A stretch of DNA of 34,010 bases from Candidatus Saccharimonadota bacterium (lineage in GTDB: Bacteria > Patescibacteriota > Saccharimonadia > Saccharimonadales > EFPC-124): assembly GCA_016880595.1 (NCBI GenBank), contig JAEHDC010000026.1, forward strand, positions 1-34,010, read 5' to 3'. The notes under the pieces were generated by a model. It was not told the origin of the DNA and made no database searches. It worked only from the letters and a program-made list of their open reading frames with translations. The position numbers and the translations under genes were made by a program. Shown here in pieces: positions 1-9,200 of the stretch (position 1 is the first letter of the stretch; each line of letters begins with the position of its first letter).

Positions 1-128
1 CGGTGGTGGCGCCGCCCGACGGCGCCATGAGCGACTACATGGCTTCCCTCGACCAGGTGGCGGCGCGGCCCGAGACCGTCTATTTGCCCGGCCACGGCGG
101 GGCGATCCGCAACGCGCCCGCGTTCGAA
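1..128 (+). pseudogene. Foreign GC-rich fragment: tail of a metallo-beta-lactamase-fold hydrolase
   Basis: Reading from base 3 gives VVAPPDGAMSDYMASLDQVA followed by VYLPGHGGAI, the pattern of the C-terminal metal-site strand (PGHG) of LACTB2-like or hydroxyacylglutathione hydrolase-like MBL-fold proteins, most familiar from Alphaproteobacteria. Only about 42 residues are present. I count 90 G/C in bases 1-120 (75%) against 25 in 121-180 (42%). After NAPAF the frame turns into unrelated sequence that, read on the other strand, belongs to the membrane glycosyltransferase. The listed ORF 3..188 is therefore a chimera across a junction near 121-132. The best reading is an assembly or library chimera at a contig end; a recent insertion of foreign DNA is the alternative. 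Confidence 0.75.
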
Positions 129-1608
129 TATCCCATTGCTTACTTATTAATGACGGACGCACTTTGCTGCAATCAAACAGCGGTGTAACATTTTGATCGC
201 TGTTGAGCATAGTTTTTATTGGCATAACGCGCCAATAATCGCCAACAAGGTTTTTTATACCTCGCTCTTTTAGAATTTCCGATACCTTAACATTTCTATC
301 AGCAACAGTACTCATAGCAGCCATATCTTTATTATAGTTCTGAATCGCGCCGAATACGCCAGAAAATATACAGAACATCAAAATAACTGATACAAAAGCC
401 AGCCCCTTAACTCTTGTAGGCCGCGTAGAAAAATAGGTTGCCATAGATATAACAGCTGCAAAAAAGCCAATGCTAACATATCTGGCGTCAACAGGATAAT
501 AATGATTGCTCATAACAAAAATTACAATTGCCGCAAGCGTGCTCCAAACCATTACGGCAGAAAGCTTGTTTGGAACTTTACCAGCAAAATCCTTTGCAGT
601 CTTCCGTCCAAGACTCAAAACTAACATTTTTACAGATGCGAATATCGCCAAACAGCAGAAAATAAAATTAGCCATGTACGCTAAGCCACCAAAGGTCATT
701 AGCTTCTGCCAGGCAAATTCTGGAACATTCCTTAAGCTGACTGCATCAAACGCCGGATTAGCGCCAAAGTTAGCAAAAATTCCAAGCATCGCATACGCAA
801 AACCGGTGGCAATTTTATAAATATTTGATGCAATTGAATATGGAGCAAGATCAGATGTGCCAACAATATTTGTGATACCAAAACAATTTATCAACCAAAG
901 TGACAATACCGCAAATGCCCACGCTATGAGGCTTGAAATCAGCCAGGCAAGGACTAATTGCACCATTTCCTTGCGCCGTAAAACTACATAAAACACCAAC
1001 GCTAGCAGCGCGCCAACTAAACTTATTGTCAAAAACAATTTATCACTAGCAAATAGCACAACAAAGCCAATTATTGCCAGCCAAAACTTTTTATGCTTAT
1101 AAGACGGTTGTTGAGAAAGCAAGAAAATGCATAGAATATACAAAACATACTCAAGATTCCTGGTTGTCACCATAGACATACTGACAGGCAAAAGTGCCCC
1201 TGCGTATGACTGCGTTGGCACAAGAAGTAAGCAACATGATAAAGCAAGACACATCGTGCCAAAAACCGCTGGTCGCTTTTCTATCTTATACAATAAGTAA
1301 ACAAGCGACGCAACAGTCACAAGGCACATAACAACTGTGAAGTAAACATAGGCCGTAGCAGTACAGCCCATTATACTTATAAGCCAAAAAATTGGCCATT
1401 TAAACAAAAAGGTGTGAGCGCCAGGGAATTGCGCGCCAGTAAAGGTCGCAACGTTATTAAAAAGCATAGCATCAACAAGCTGATCTGCATTTCCTTGTTG
1501 CACACAAGCGCCTAAAAATGCCCATATAAATGTTGTGACGAACAAAATTGCCATCGAGCAGATAGCAAAAATTTGCACAAGCGATAGTTTCTTAGCCCGC
1601 GCTGGCAT
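1..1608 (-). CDS. Polytopic GT-C-like membrane protein, C-terminus lost at the junction
   Basis: This gene is absent from the ORF track because the minus frame stays open to base 1. Translation from ATG 1608 (in-frame TGA directly upstream) begins MPARAKKLSLVQIFAI and gives about 493 genuine residues before the GC-rich junction near base 130; the remaining ~43 codons are antisense to the foreign fragment and are not real. It has roughly ten hydrophobic segments, a long extracytoplasmic loop with PGAHTFLFKWP, then TTRNLEY, and late motifs NHYYPVDARY and VGDYWRVMPIK. This layout resembles GT-C/PMT-type polyprenyl-phosphate-sugar transferases, but I cannot name a family. It overlaps gtrA by 17 nt and follows a GT2 enzyme, so it probably moves lipid-linked sugar onto a surface polymer. 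Confidence 0.8.
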   Translation of the reverse strand, partial: MPARAKKLSLVQIFAICSMAILFVTTFIWAFLGACVQQGNADQLVDAMLFNNVATFTGAQFPGAHTFLFKWPIFWLISIMGCTATAYVYFTVVMCLVTVASLVYLLYKIEKRPAVFGTMCLALSCCLLLVPTQSYAGALLPVSMSMVTTRNLEYVLYILCIFLLSQQPSYKHKKFWLAIIGFVVLFASDKLFLTISLVGALLALVFYVVLRRKEMVQLVLAWLISSLIAWAFAVLSLWLINCFGITNIVGTSDLAPYSIASNIYKIATGFAYAMLGIFANFGANPAFDAVSLRNVPEFAWQKLMTFGGLAYMANFIFCCLAIFASVKMLVLSLGRKTAKDFAGKVPNKLSAVMVWSTLAAIVIFVMSNHYYPVDARYVSIGFFAAVISMATYFSTRPTRVKGLAFVSVILMFCIFSGVFGAIQNYNKDMAAMSTVADRNVKVSEILKERGIKNLVGDYWRVMPIKTMLNSDQNVTPLFDCSKVRPSLISKQWDIRTRARCGSPRRGRANRRSRAAPPPGRGKPCSRSWRRRAAPPP

Positions 1609-2005
1609 TCACCTTGCTTTCATTTGCGTTGCTAAAAATTAAACGATAGGCAAAAAAATTCCACGCAGCAACAATAGCAATCACACCTGTCCTTACGTAA
1701 AAAACCGACATTCTGGAACCCAATAACCCTACCGTAAACAACGTAAATAAGTAATTAACAATCACAAGAACACTATACAAAAATATCTGCCGCATTACAA
1801 CGCGCTTTTGTTTATTGTCGTTGCTAAAAGTTATAAATTTTTGCATAACAAAGGCCACAATAAAGCCAACCCAAAAACTAATTCCAACAGCCACAACCGG
1901 GCTGATATGCAAAAGCCTTGTAAATGCCAGAAGCGAAAGCATTTCTATCAGATACGCCGATGCTCCAACTACAAAATATCTCAAAAATAACTTCTTAGAT
2001 ATCAT
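1592..2005 (-). CDS. GtrA family membrane protein (polyprenyl-phosphate sugar flippase)
   Basis: A 137-residue protein with four predicted membrane segments and the GtrA pattern: N-terminal RYFVVGASAYLIEM, then SFWVGFIVAFVMQKFITF, a third helix around residues 74-90 and a final helix ending AAWNFFAYRLIF. The length matches the family. GtrA proteins are thought to flip lipid-linked sugars made by a partner GT2 enzyme. The partner is directly upstream: the GT2 stop and the gtrA start overlap by 11 nt, and the GT-C-like gene overlaps the gtrA 3' end by 17 nt, so the three are translationally coupled. Family assignment is firm; the sugar and acceptor polymer are unknown. Confidence 0.88.
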   Translation of the reverse strand: MISKKLFLRYFVVGASAYLIEMLSLLAFTRLLHISPVVAVGISFWVGFIVAFVMQKFITFSNDNKQKRVVMRQIFLYSVLVIVNYLFTLFTVGLLGSRMSVFYVRTGVIAIVAAWNFFAYRLIFSNANESKVNASAG

Positions 2006-2969
2006 CTTCTACTCCATGGGAATTTTTGTAATCCACAACATACAACGGCCTATCTTTGGTTTGACTATGTATATGAGCAATATATAAAGACAGAATACCT
2101 ATTGCCGCTAGCAAAATGCCGACCAAAAATATCGTCAGAATCCCCAGCATTGCTGTGCCAGTAAAGCGCCATCCCAATGGGTCACCGAGCATAATTTGCT
2201 CAAGCGCAACCGAAGCGCCCACAATCAAAGCTCCAAAAGTTATAGTAACTCCAAGGTATCCACAGAGATAAAGCGGCCGCGGAGAAAGCGATACCATACT
2301 GTTGGCAGCCAGCTTGGCTAGCTTCGTAAAGCTATAGCCCGGTTGGCCACTACGTCGCGGCTCAGCAACAAATTTAATATATTTTGGCTTAAACCCAAGC
2401 CAGTCTATTAAGCCGCGAGTTATGCGCTCGCTCTCCTTAAGTTGCAAAAATGCTTTCCGCACGCCAGCATCAATTAGCCTATAATCTGTTGATCCAGGCT
2501 TAAGCTTTTGCATCAAAAATAAATTTATGGTTTTATAGAAAATTTTGGAACCAAGGCGCTTAATAAAACTTTCGTCTTTACTGTAAGTTCTTACACCTAC
2601 CACAACTTGTGAGCCATTTTGCCAGGCCTGCAAAAACTTTGGGATTAACTCAACTGGATGCTGGCCGTCGCCATCAATTGTTATAACCGCCTCACCTCTG
2701 GACTTTTCGATTCCAGCCAGCAGGGCATTTTCTTTTCCAAAATTACGAGAAAAGCTAATTAGCCGAACGCGCTTATCCTTGGCGCGAAGGCTAGAAACCA
2801 CGTCTGCCGTCTCATCCTCGCTGCCATCGTTGCAATAAATCACCTCAAAACTATATTTTGGCTGAGAATCTAAAACTTTGAATAATCGGCAATTAAACTC
2901 GCCGAGTCCAATAGCTTCATTGTAAACAGGCACAATAACGGATATATTTGGTTTGTCAGGCATAGTCAT
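1995..2969 (-). CDS. GT2 family glycosyltransferase, DPM1/GtrB-like with two C-terminal TM helices
   Basis: This 324-residue protein begins ISVIVPVYNEA (residues 9-19), carries NDGSEDE (47-53) for nucleotide binding and DGDGQHP (99-105), a DxD metal site followed by the QHP motif typical of polyprenyl-phosphate glycosyltransferases. TDYRLID and RGLIDWLGF follow, then two hydrophobic helices at about 235-300. It should transfer a sugar from UDP- or GDP-sugar to undecaprenyl phosphate at the inner membrane. The downstream GtrA and GT-C genes would flip and transfer the product. It starts 12 nt after pilB stops, so it may be co-transcribed with pilB. Confidence 0.9.
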   Translation of the reverse strand: MTMPDKPNISVIVPVYNEAIGLGEFNCRLFKVLDSQPKYSFEVIYCNDGSEDETADVVSSLRAKDKRVRLISFSRNFGKENALLAGIEKSRGEAVITIDGDGQHPVELIPKFLQAWQNGSQVVVGVRTYSKDESFIKRLGSKIFYKTINLFLMQKLKPGSTDYRLIDAGVRKAFLQLKESERITRGLIDWLGFKPKYIKFVAEPRRSGQPGYSFTKLAKLAANSMVSLSPRPLYLCGYLGVTITFGALIVGASVALEQIMLGDPLGWRFTGTAMLGILTIFLVGILLAAIGILSLYIAHIHSQTKDRPLYVVDYKNSHGVEDDI

Positions 2970-2981
2970 ATCAAATTATAG

Positions 2982-4601
2982 CTAAATCACCTTATTAACT
3001 TCCTCGATGGTCGTAAAGCCATCGCAGGCCTTAAGAATGCCATCCTGAAGCATCGTAACCATACCATTTTTTGCGGCAACAGCCTCAATAGCCTCGGCAT
3101 TAACGTTTTGCTCATCACCACGCAGAAACTTTTGGATGTTTTCGTTAACAATCATCTGCTCCATCAAAACCATCCTGCCCTTATATCCAAATGGATTTTC
3201 TGCAGACTTTCCAGGCTTATAAAGAGTTAAACTATTGACATCCGGTTTTTGAACGCCGCTTGGCAAACTGTCTAAAATTTGGCTTATATATTTTTTAGTG
3301 GCTTCATCTGGCTGATAGGCAATTTTTGTTTTTTCGTCCAACCTACGCACCAAGCGCTGGCCAATAACCAAGCGAATAGCACTAGAAAAGATTGGATTTT
3401 GGCCAATCATGTCTACAATACGGCTAAATGCTGCCGCCGAATTACTGGCGTGGAAGGTTGACATCACCAAGTGGCCAGTTACAGCCGCCTGGATTGCAGT
3501 CCGCGCTGTGTCGACGTCGCGAATCTCGCCAACCATTACAATGTCCGGGTCAAGGCGTAAAACCGCTCGCAATTTATCTGCAAAGCTGTCACCGCCACCC
3601 GTGTTGACTGGAATTTGACTAACTCCTGGCACAGTAAGCTCAACCGGGTCTTCCAAAGTCAAAATCTTTCGCCCAGGATTATTTAGTGCATTAATAATAC
3701 TATACAGCGTTGTGGATTTACCCGAGCCAGTTGGCCCAACAACCAAAACCATGCCGTGCGGATGTGCAATTATATCGTTTATGACATTTTTTTGTAAATC
3801 GCTCAATCCCAAATTGTCCAGTCCAAGCAAATGCGGGTCAAAATTAAACAGCCTAATAACAGCATCCTGACCAAAGACCGTTGGCACGGTTTCTATGCGC
3901 ATATTTAATGTGCGGATTGTGCCGTCCGGATTTTTCATCTCTTGTTGTATATGCCCGGTTTGCGCATCATTGGCTGCCGTACTAATATTTGCGCGGCTAG
4001 CAATTGCGCCAAAAAGTACGCGATATTTTTCTGGCGTAATATTTGCAATTGGATGTAGCGTGCCATCGACCCTAAAACGAACGCGGATCTTATCTTTTTG
4101 GCATTCTAAATGAATGTCAGATGCGCCGAGGCTATCTGCCTGCCTAATTAGATAATCAACGATGTCATCAGAGCGCACCGAATCTAGCGTTTTAGAAACC
4201 TCCTCAAGTGTTTCGCTATCGCCTTCGCTGGCAATTTTTACATTGCCGTAAACTACTTTTTTAGGAGGATTGTACCGCAGCATGTATTCTTCAAAACCCA
4301 AATTTGAGATCATCATAAACTGAACAACGCGATTTGCAAACTTATCACGCAGCTCGCGCAGTAACTTTTGCGGTGTGGTAACTGTAATTCCAAAAACTAG
4401 CGGCGTCTCTTGATTGCCGTCGCTCAGGGGAATGAGGTGACCGGCATACATTTGTTCAAGCGTCAAGATTCCAGAGAACAGAGGCCCGCTTTTACTAAAC
4501 GGCCTCGTATCAAGATACTGCAAGCCAAGCAAACCAGCGCGCCGCTGCGTATTTGCCTCATCTTGCGTTCTAAATTTATCCTGTTCCCCATCATTACCCA
4601 T
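2982..4601 (-). CDS. pilB: PilB/GspE family type IV pilus assembly ATPase
   Basis: A 539-residue secretion/pilus ATPase. After the N-terminal domain comes an N2-like region with ADSLGASDIHLE, then the Walker A GPTGSGKSTTLYS (about 285-298), the Asp box, Walker B DPDIVMVGEIRD (about 350-362) and the His box TFHASNSAAAF. Close relatives carry a four-cysteine zinc site after the RLVRRL motif; here that stretch reads RLVRRLDEKTKIAYQP with no cysteines, so the zinc loop is lost. It should power pilus extension. No pilC, pilT, pilM or pilin lies in the window, so the rest is elsewhere. The start is set by ATG 4601, seven bases after a TACAAT box, which implies a leaderless transcript. Assignment to PilB rather than GspE rests on the likely organism. 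Confidence 0.9.
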   Translation of the reverse strand: MGNDGEQDKFRTQDEANTQRRAGLLGLQYLDTRPFSKSGPLFSGILTLEQMYAGHLIPLSDGNQETPLVFGITVTTPQKLLRELRDKFANRVVQFMMISNLGFEEYMLRYNPPKKVVYGNVKIASEGDSETLEEVSKTLDSVRSDDIVDYLIRQADSLGASDIHLECQKDKIRVRFRVDGTLHPIANITPEKYRVLFGAIASRANISTAANDAQTGHIQQEMKNPDGTIRTLNMRIETVPTVFGQDAVIRLFNFDPHLLGLDNLGLSDLQKNVINDIIAHPHGMVLVVGPTGSGKSTTLYSIINALNNPGRKILTLEDPVELTVPGVSQIPVNTGGGDSFADKLRAVLRLDPDIVMVGEIRDVDTARTAIQAAVTGHLVMSTFHASNSAAAFSRIVDMIGQNPIFSSAIRLVIGQRLVRRLDEKTKIAYQPDEATKKYISQILDSLPSGVQKPDVNSLTLYKPGKSAENPFGYKGRMVLMEQMIVNENIQKFLRGDEQNVNAEAIEAVAAKNGMVTMLQDGILKACDGFTTIEEVNKVI

Positions 4602-4608
4602 TGCGTCT

Positions 4609-4614
4609 ATTGTA
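4609..4614 (-). promoter_or_regulatory. -10 box of pilB (TACAAT), leaderless geometry
   Basis: On the minus strand TACAAT is followed by AGACGCA and then the pilB ATG. A start site seven bases after the -10 box would fall on the initiation codon. No Shine-Dalgarno sequence fits between them. The -35 region is not convincing. Confidence 0.5.
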
Positions 4615-4669
4615 AAACATTAATGCAATCTAAACCATAATTAACCTCGTTTTTTTAAGTAAATTTCTG

Positions 4670-4675
4670 TATGAT
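4670..4675 (+). promoter_or_regulatory. -10 box TATGAT before the decayed Gmad2 gene
   Basis: TATGAT is followed by AATAAT and the GTG at 4682, the same six-to-seven-base spacing seen at pilB, uvrB and the methyltransferase gene. It lies divergent to the pilB promoter within an 80-base intergenic region. Confidence 0.35.
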
Positions 4676-4681
4676 AATAAT

Positions 4682-5021
4682 GTGATTAAGCATAAAAACA
4701 ATAAAAAAGGTGACTCAAGCAGTTTTCCGTCGCAATTCTCGCTTAAGCTACTTATCGCTGTTTTATTTATAACAACTTTTACAAACTTGGGCGTATGAAG
4801 CTATATTTCCGGTCACATTAAAAGATGATAACGGGCAAGTCATTGCCAGGACAACGGCGCGAGTAACCGGTGACTGGACATCAGAAAAACCAACCCTCTT
4901 TTATGCCACACTGGAATTTAACAGTGCTACAGCAAGCGGCGGCACGCTTGTCATAGAAAAGGACAATCCTTCCGGATTAGAGGAAAACGCCGACTCAGTT
5001 GAAATTCCCGTCTTGTTTTAG
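4682..5021 (+). pseudogene. Remnant of a membrane-anchored Gmad2-domain protein (internal deletion and frameshift)
   Basis: From GTG 4682 a short frame reads MIKHKNNKKGDSSS...FSLKLLIAVLFITTF, a basic head and membrane anchor, and stops at 4796-4798 after 38 codons. In the +1 frame, starting at base 4788, the sequence is WAYEAIFPVTLKDDNGQVIA and ends EKDNPSGLEENADSVEIPVLF, stop 5019-5021. That second part is the C-terminal two-thirds of the Gmad2 immunoglobulin-like domain, with its FPVTLKD and DNPSGL signatures. The linker and first strand (usually a ...GxxxGTWYFEA stretch) are missing between the two parts. The simplest reading is one gene that lost an internal segment, joining two frames. 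Neither piece is in the ORF track. Programmed frameshifting is unlikely because domain sequence is missing, not just shifted. Confidence 0.72.
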
Positions 5022-5047
5022 ACAACCAACTAAAAATGTGTGATAAT
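5019..5047 (+). promoter_or_regulatory. Promoter of the TrmH-like gene (TAGACA-17-GATAAT, extended -10)
   Basis: TAGACA at 5019-5024, a 17-base spacer and GATAAT at 5042-5047 preceded by TGT give a good sigma-70-type promoter. The -10 box ends six bases before ATG 5054, so transcription should begin at or next to the start codon. This also shows that the ORF-track start at 5036 lies inside the promoter. Confidence 0.6.
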
Positions 5048-5053
5048 ACAATC

Positions 5054-5569
5054 ATGCAATTAGTTGTAATTCTCCATAATATCCGCAGCACGCATAACGT
5101 TGGCTCGATTTTACGATCTTGCGACGGATTTGGCGTAGAAAAAATCTACTGTACTGGCTACACGCCATATCCTACCCTGCCCGATGACAAGCGACTGCCG
5201 CATTTGCGCAATAAAATCACAAAACAAATTCACAAAACTGCGTTAGGTGCCGAAACCACTTTACAAGTTATTCAGTCTGACGAAATATCATCTGTTATTG
5301 ACCGGCTGAAATCTGACAAATTTGAGCTTGTGGCTCTGGAGCAATCGCCTCGCGCCATAATGCTACCAGATTATGTCCCACCAGCAGCGCAAAAAATTGC
5401 TCTGCTGCTTGGCGAGGAAGTTCACGGCACGCCATCAGAGTTATTGGCACTGTGCGATGAAATTCTAGAAATTCCCATGTGCGGCAAAAAGGAATCTTTT
5501 AACGTTAGCGTGGCGACCGGAATTGCATTATATGAACTCGTCATGCATGGCGCAAAACAAGTTAATTAA
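5054..5569 (+). CDS. SpoU/TrmH family RNA 2'-O-methyltransferase
   Basis: With the start at ATG 5054 the protein is 171 residues, MQLVVILHNIRSTHNVGSILRS, which matches how small SpoU enzymes begin. The upstream ATG at 5036 overlaps the -10 box and is rejected. Motif 1 is NIRSTHNVGSIL with its conserved N and R; motif 2 is LLLGEEVHG; motif 3 is EIPMCGKKESFNVSVATGIALYE, forming the SAM-binding trefoil knot. The family methylates ribose 2'-OH in tRNA or rRNA using SAM. There is no extra N-terminal RNA-binding domain, so the target cannot be read from sequence. The gene stands alone, downstream of a gene remnant and facing a convergent gene. Confidence 0.9.
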   Translation: MQLVVILHNIRSTHNVGSILRSCDGFGVEKIYCTGYTPYPTLPDDKRLPHLRNKITKQIHKTALGAETTLQVIQSDEISSVIDRLKSDKFELVALEQSPRAIMLPDYVPPAAQKIALLLGEEVHGTPSELLALCDEILEIPMCGKKESFNVSVATGIALYELVMHGAKQVN

Positions 5570-5610
5570 AACGGGTTCCAAGAAAAGCAAACGCCATCCC
5601 GAAACCCGTT
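5570..5610 (+). terminator. Possible weak terminator hairpin
   Basis: AACGGGTT (5570-5577) and AACCCGTT (5603-5610) are perfectly complementary, with a 25-base loop, directly after the methyltransferase stop. There is no clear U-run, so it may be a weak or bidirectional terminator between convergent genes. Confidence 0.35.
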
Positions 5611-5641
5611 AATCGATAATTAATTACAGCCAAACCTTAAG

Positions 5642-6127
5642 TCAGCTAAAGACGCCTCTGTTTCTGAACCTAATGATCGGATCTTGGCATCTCTCACCAA
5701 CAACGCGAATATTTCCACGCATAACTGTAATCTCTTCAATGTCATATTGGCCAGGAACAATTAGAACCTCAGCACTATGGCCAAGATTAGATACTGGTCG
5801 ACCAACCAAAGTAAAATTGAGGTCTATCACCTCTTCATTTGTGCATACGGTTTGAGTCGATTGCATATTACCTCTAACCTCATATGCTGAGTGCGCGTAA
5901 TCTAGCTCAATTAGCGTCGGCAAGTCATGAGCAAACACGTAAATGCCAGATGGCAGCTGGGCATTCTGTATAACGCAAACGTCGCCAACGACATCGAGCA
6001 ATATTACATGCTTACCACGTTCAGTAAACATCAGCTCGCCTGTACGTTGCTCCATGATCATTCTCTGAGCACCAATAGGTTCACCCGCTCGAAGCGCTTG
6101 ATCGATACACCAAAGCCAAGATTCCAT
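5642..6127 (-). CDS. Unknown 161-residue cytoplasmic protein
   Basis: I do not recognise this protein. It starts MESWLWCIDQALRAGEP and has no signal peptide or membrane segment. The middle is rich in short beta-like stretches (KHVILLDVVGDVCVIQ, SGIYVFAH, AEVLIVPGQYDIEEITV), suggesting a small all-beta or alpha/beta fold. Acidic residues are frequent and five cysteines are spread without a metal-site pattern. It has its own promoter (TTGACT-17-TATTAT) and a GATGGGG stretch before the ATG, so it is probably expressed as a single gene. It converges with the methyltransferase gene. The continuous open frame with a good promoter supports a real gene; function is unknown. Confidence 0.65.
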   Translation of the reverse strand: MESWLWCIDQALRAGEPIGAQRMIMEQRTGELMFTERGKHVILLDVVGDVCVIQNAQLPSGIYVFAHDLPTLIELDYAHSAYEVRGNMQSTQTVCTNEEVIDLNFTLVGRPVSNLGHSAEVLIVPGQYDIEEITVMRGNIRVVGERCQDPIIRFRNRGVFS

Positions 6128-6169
6128 TTTAGCCCCATCACTACAGACTATATAATTATCGACAAGTAA

Positions 6170-6198
6170 ATAATATAATAAGCCTTATGCTAAGTCAA
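6170..6198 (-). promoter_or_regulatory. Promoter of the 161-aa gene (TTGACT-17-TATTAT)
   Basis: On the minus strand TTGACT (6198-6193), a 17-base spacer and TATTAT (6175-6170) match the sigma-70 consensus closely. The gene starts about 42 bases downstream, so this transcript has a real 5' leader, unlike the leaderless genes nearby. Confidence 0.6.
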
Positions 6199-6219
6199 GC
6201 CATGTTAGCGTGATATAAC

Positions 6220-9200
6220 TCATTTTAAAGCAACGCACTCCGCGCCAAATAATTCACCCACGCCAGCTCTCAATTCATCATGAGGATCAACAGTAAAAGG
6301 CATTTTTAGCGCAGTTTTTTTGTCCTCTCCAAGAACCAAGACCACCTCGCACTTGCCCGGGAAATTATTAAACTTTTGTTTTAGTTTAACTAACGCATCG
6401 CGGTCGTCTGGATTTTTAACATGCACAAACAAGCGCGGATTTTGCTGCTCGGTTTGCAGTGGCGCCGACTCCGGCTCAGCCGGCCTAGCGCGCTCATCAA
6501 CTGGCGTGTAAGTTACATTCTCTTTTGGCTTTGAGCTGATTACACCGGTTATTTTGCCATTTTTGGGCAATTTCATAGCCTTGCCTGTGGCGCGATAATT
6601 GTCCAGCTGCTCCTGGGTGACAAATACCACCTCATCGGCAATAACTTTTACGTCATCCGTCATCTTGCCGTCGCGGTCTTTAGCGTTGATCTTACCCTTA
6701 ACTTTTACCACTTCGTCCTGCACAAGCTTTTCGCCAATTTCCTCGTACAATTTAGGAAAAACAATAACCTCCATCTCGCCGGTTTTGTCTTCCATTTTTA
6801 CAAATGCCATCTTGCTGCCAGTTTTGGTTTGGATAACGCGGCTATCCATAATTATGCCGCCAACAGTTGCGGTTTTATTGTCCATTTCTTTTGTGAGATT
6901 TTGGATTGGCGCGGTCTGCTCGCTAAAATAGGCGTTATATTTGTCGAGCGGATGAGCGCTTAAATATAAACCAAGCAACTCACGCTCCCATTGCAACAAC
7001 TCACGCTCAGTGATTTTTGTTGGAGCTGGCATTAACGACAGCGGCGGGATCATGTCTTGCATTAAATTGCCAAACAAATCCGCTTGACCAGCGGCCGCGT
7101 CCTTTTGTACTTTGCTGGCATAGGCCAAAATTGTATCGAGATTAAATAACAGATCACTGCGGTCACCAAAACGGTCAAAAGCACCAGCTTTTAGCAAGCT
7201 TTCCAGATTTTTGCGATTAACAATACGCACGTTAACGCGCTTTAAAAAATCTTCCAACGTCTTAAACTCGCCATCTTTGCGTGCGCGCAAAATTTCTTCC
7301 ACGGCGTTTGCGCCAACATTTTTGACAGCCAGCAGACCAAAACGAATTTGATTTGTATCTGGAACCACGGCAAATTCAGCATAAGATTGGTTAACATCCG
7401 GGTTCATCACCTGCATTCCCATGCGCTGACATTCGGAAATTTCGATTGCCAAACGGTCAGTGTCATCTTGGTCACTGGTCATAAGCGCGGCCATAAACGC
7501 TGCCGGATAATGCGCCTTAAGATACGCCGTCCAATAGGCAATCAAAGCGTAACATGCAGCGTGTGATTTGTTAAAACAGTACGCCGCAAAGTCCTCAAGC
7601 TGCTTCCAGAATTTGTCCATAACGTTGCGATCAGCGCCGTTCTTAACCGCACCGTCAATAAAATCGACTTTCATTTTTTGCATGACGTCAATTTTTTTCT
7701 TGCCGATAGCCTTACGCAAGGTGTCAGCCTGGCCGCCAGTAAAGCCACACAGCTCCTTAGAAATCTGCATAACCTGCTCTTGATACACCAAAATTCCGTA
7801 GGTGTTTTGCAGAGCGTTCTTCATGAGCGGATGTAGATATTCAATTTTTTTGCGACCATGTTTACGGGCAACAAAGTCGTCAATAAACTGCATTGGACCT
7901 GGGCGATAAAGAGCCACCATGGCGATGATGTCGTCAAAAACCGATGGCTGAAGCTCGCGCAAATAACGCTTCATGCCAGCAGATTCAAGCTGGAATACAC
8001 CTGTGGTGTCGCCGCGGGACAGCAACTCATATGCCGGTCGGTCGTCCAATGGCAGCGTTTTAAGGTCAACTTCGGCGTTGTGCACACGCTTCATAATGCG
8101 CATGGTGTTTTTAATAATTGTCAAGTTAGACAAGCCCAAAAAGTCCATTTTGAGTAGGCCAAGCTCTTCTATTTGACCCATTGGGAACTGCGTTGCCACC
8201 ACGCCTTTTTGCGCCATTTCCAGAGGTACATACTGCACTAACTCGCTCGGCGCAATCACAACGCCGCAAGCGTGAACGCCATGACTGCGGATTGTGCCTT
8301 CCAGACGAATGGCTTGGTCGATCACCTTTTTTGCCACCGGATTTTCATTGTACTCTTTTTTAAAATCAGGATCATTTTCTATAGAAACCTTAAGAGGGAT
8401 ATGCCGCCCTTGCAGCGGTTGCGGAATAAGTTTGGCAATTCGGTCAGCCTCAGAATACGGCACTTCCATTACGCGAGCAACATCGCGAACAGCTGCGCGC
8501 GCAGCCATTTTACCAAAAGTCACAATATTGCTAACGCGGTCGGCGCCGTATTTATCTGAACAATACTGAATAACTTCATCACGACGGTTATCTTGAATAT
8601 CAACGTCAATATCTGGCATACTAATGCGGTCTGGGTTTAAGAAACGCTCAAACAGCAGGCCATAAGTTAGTGGATCCAAATCTGTTATATAAAGTGTGTA
8701 TGCAATAATTGAGCCAGCGGCACTGCCGCGACCTGGGCCAAAAATGATGCCGCGCGCCTTGCCCCAGTTAATAAAGTCCTGCACAATAAGCATGTAGCCG
8801 TTAAAACCCATTGTGTCGATGACGCCAAGTTCGTATTGTGCTCGGTCAACAACATCTTTTGGAGCAATTTTGCGGATTTCATCAATTGACATTTTTGCAG
8901 CTTTTTCTGGCTCGATATTGCAATAACGCTCGGCAATGCCTTTAAAAACCAGGCGGTCAAGAAAAGTTTTTTCTGTTTCGCCCTCTGGCACAGAGAACTT
9001 TGGAATTAAAATCCGGCCAAGCTCAAACTCAACGTTGCAACGCTCGGCGACTTCTACGGTATTTGTGATAACCTCAGGATGTTCGTCAGCCCATCGCTCA
9101 ATCATTTTTTGCGGATTTTCCACAAACAGATCAAAATTCTCCAGGCTAAAGCGATCCTGATCACTTAAAAACGCACCGGTTTGCACGCAGAGCAGGATTT

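Noticed and set aside
506-820. 104-aa plus ORF
   Set aside because: Shadow of the membrane glycosyltransferase on the minus strand, which has coherent TM segments and motifs.
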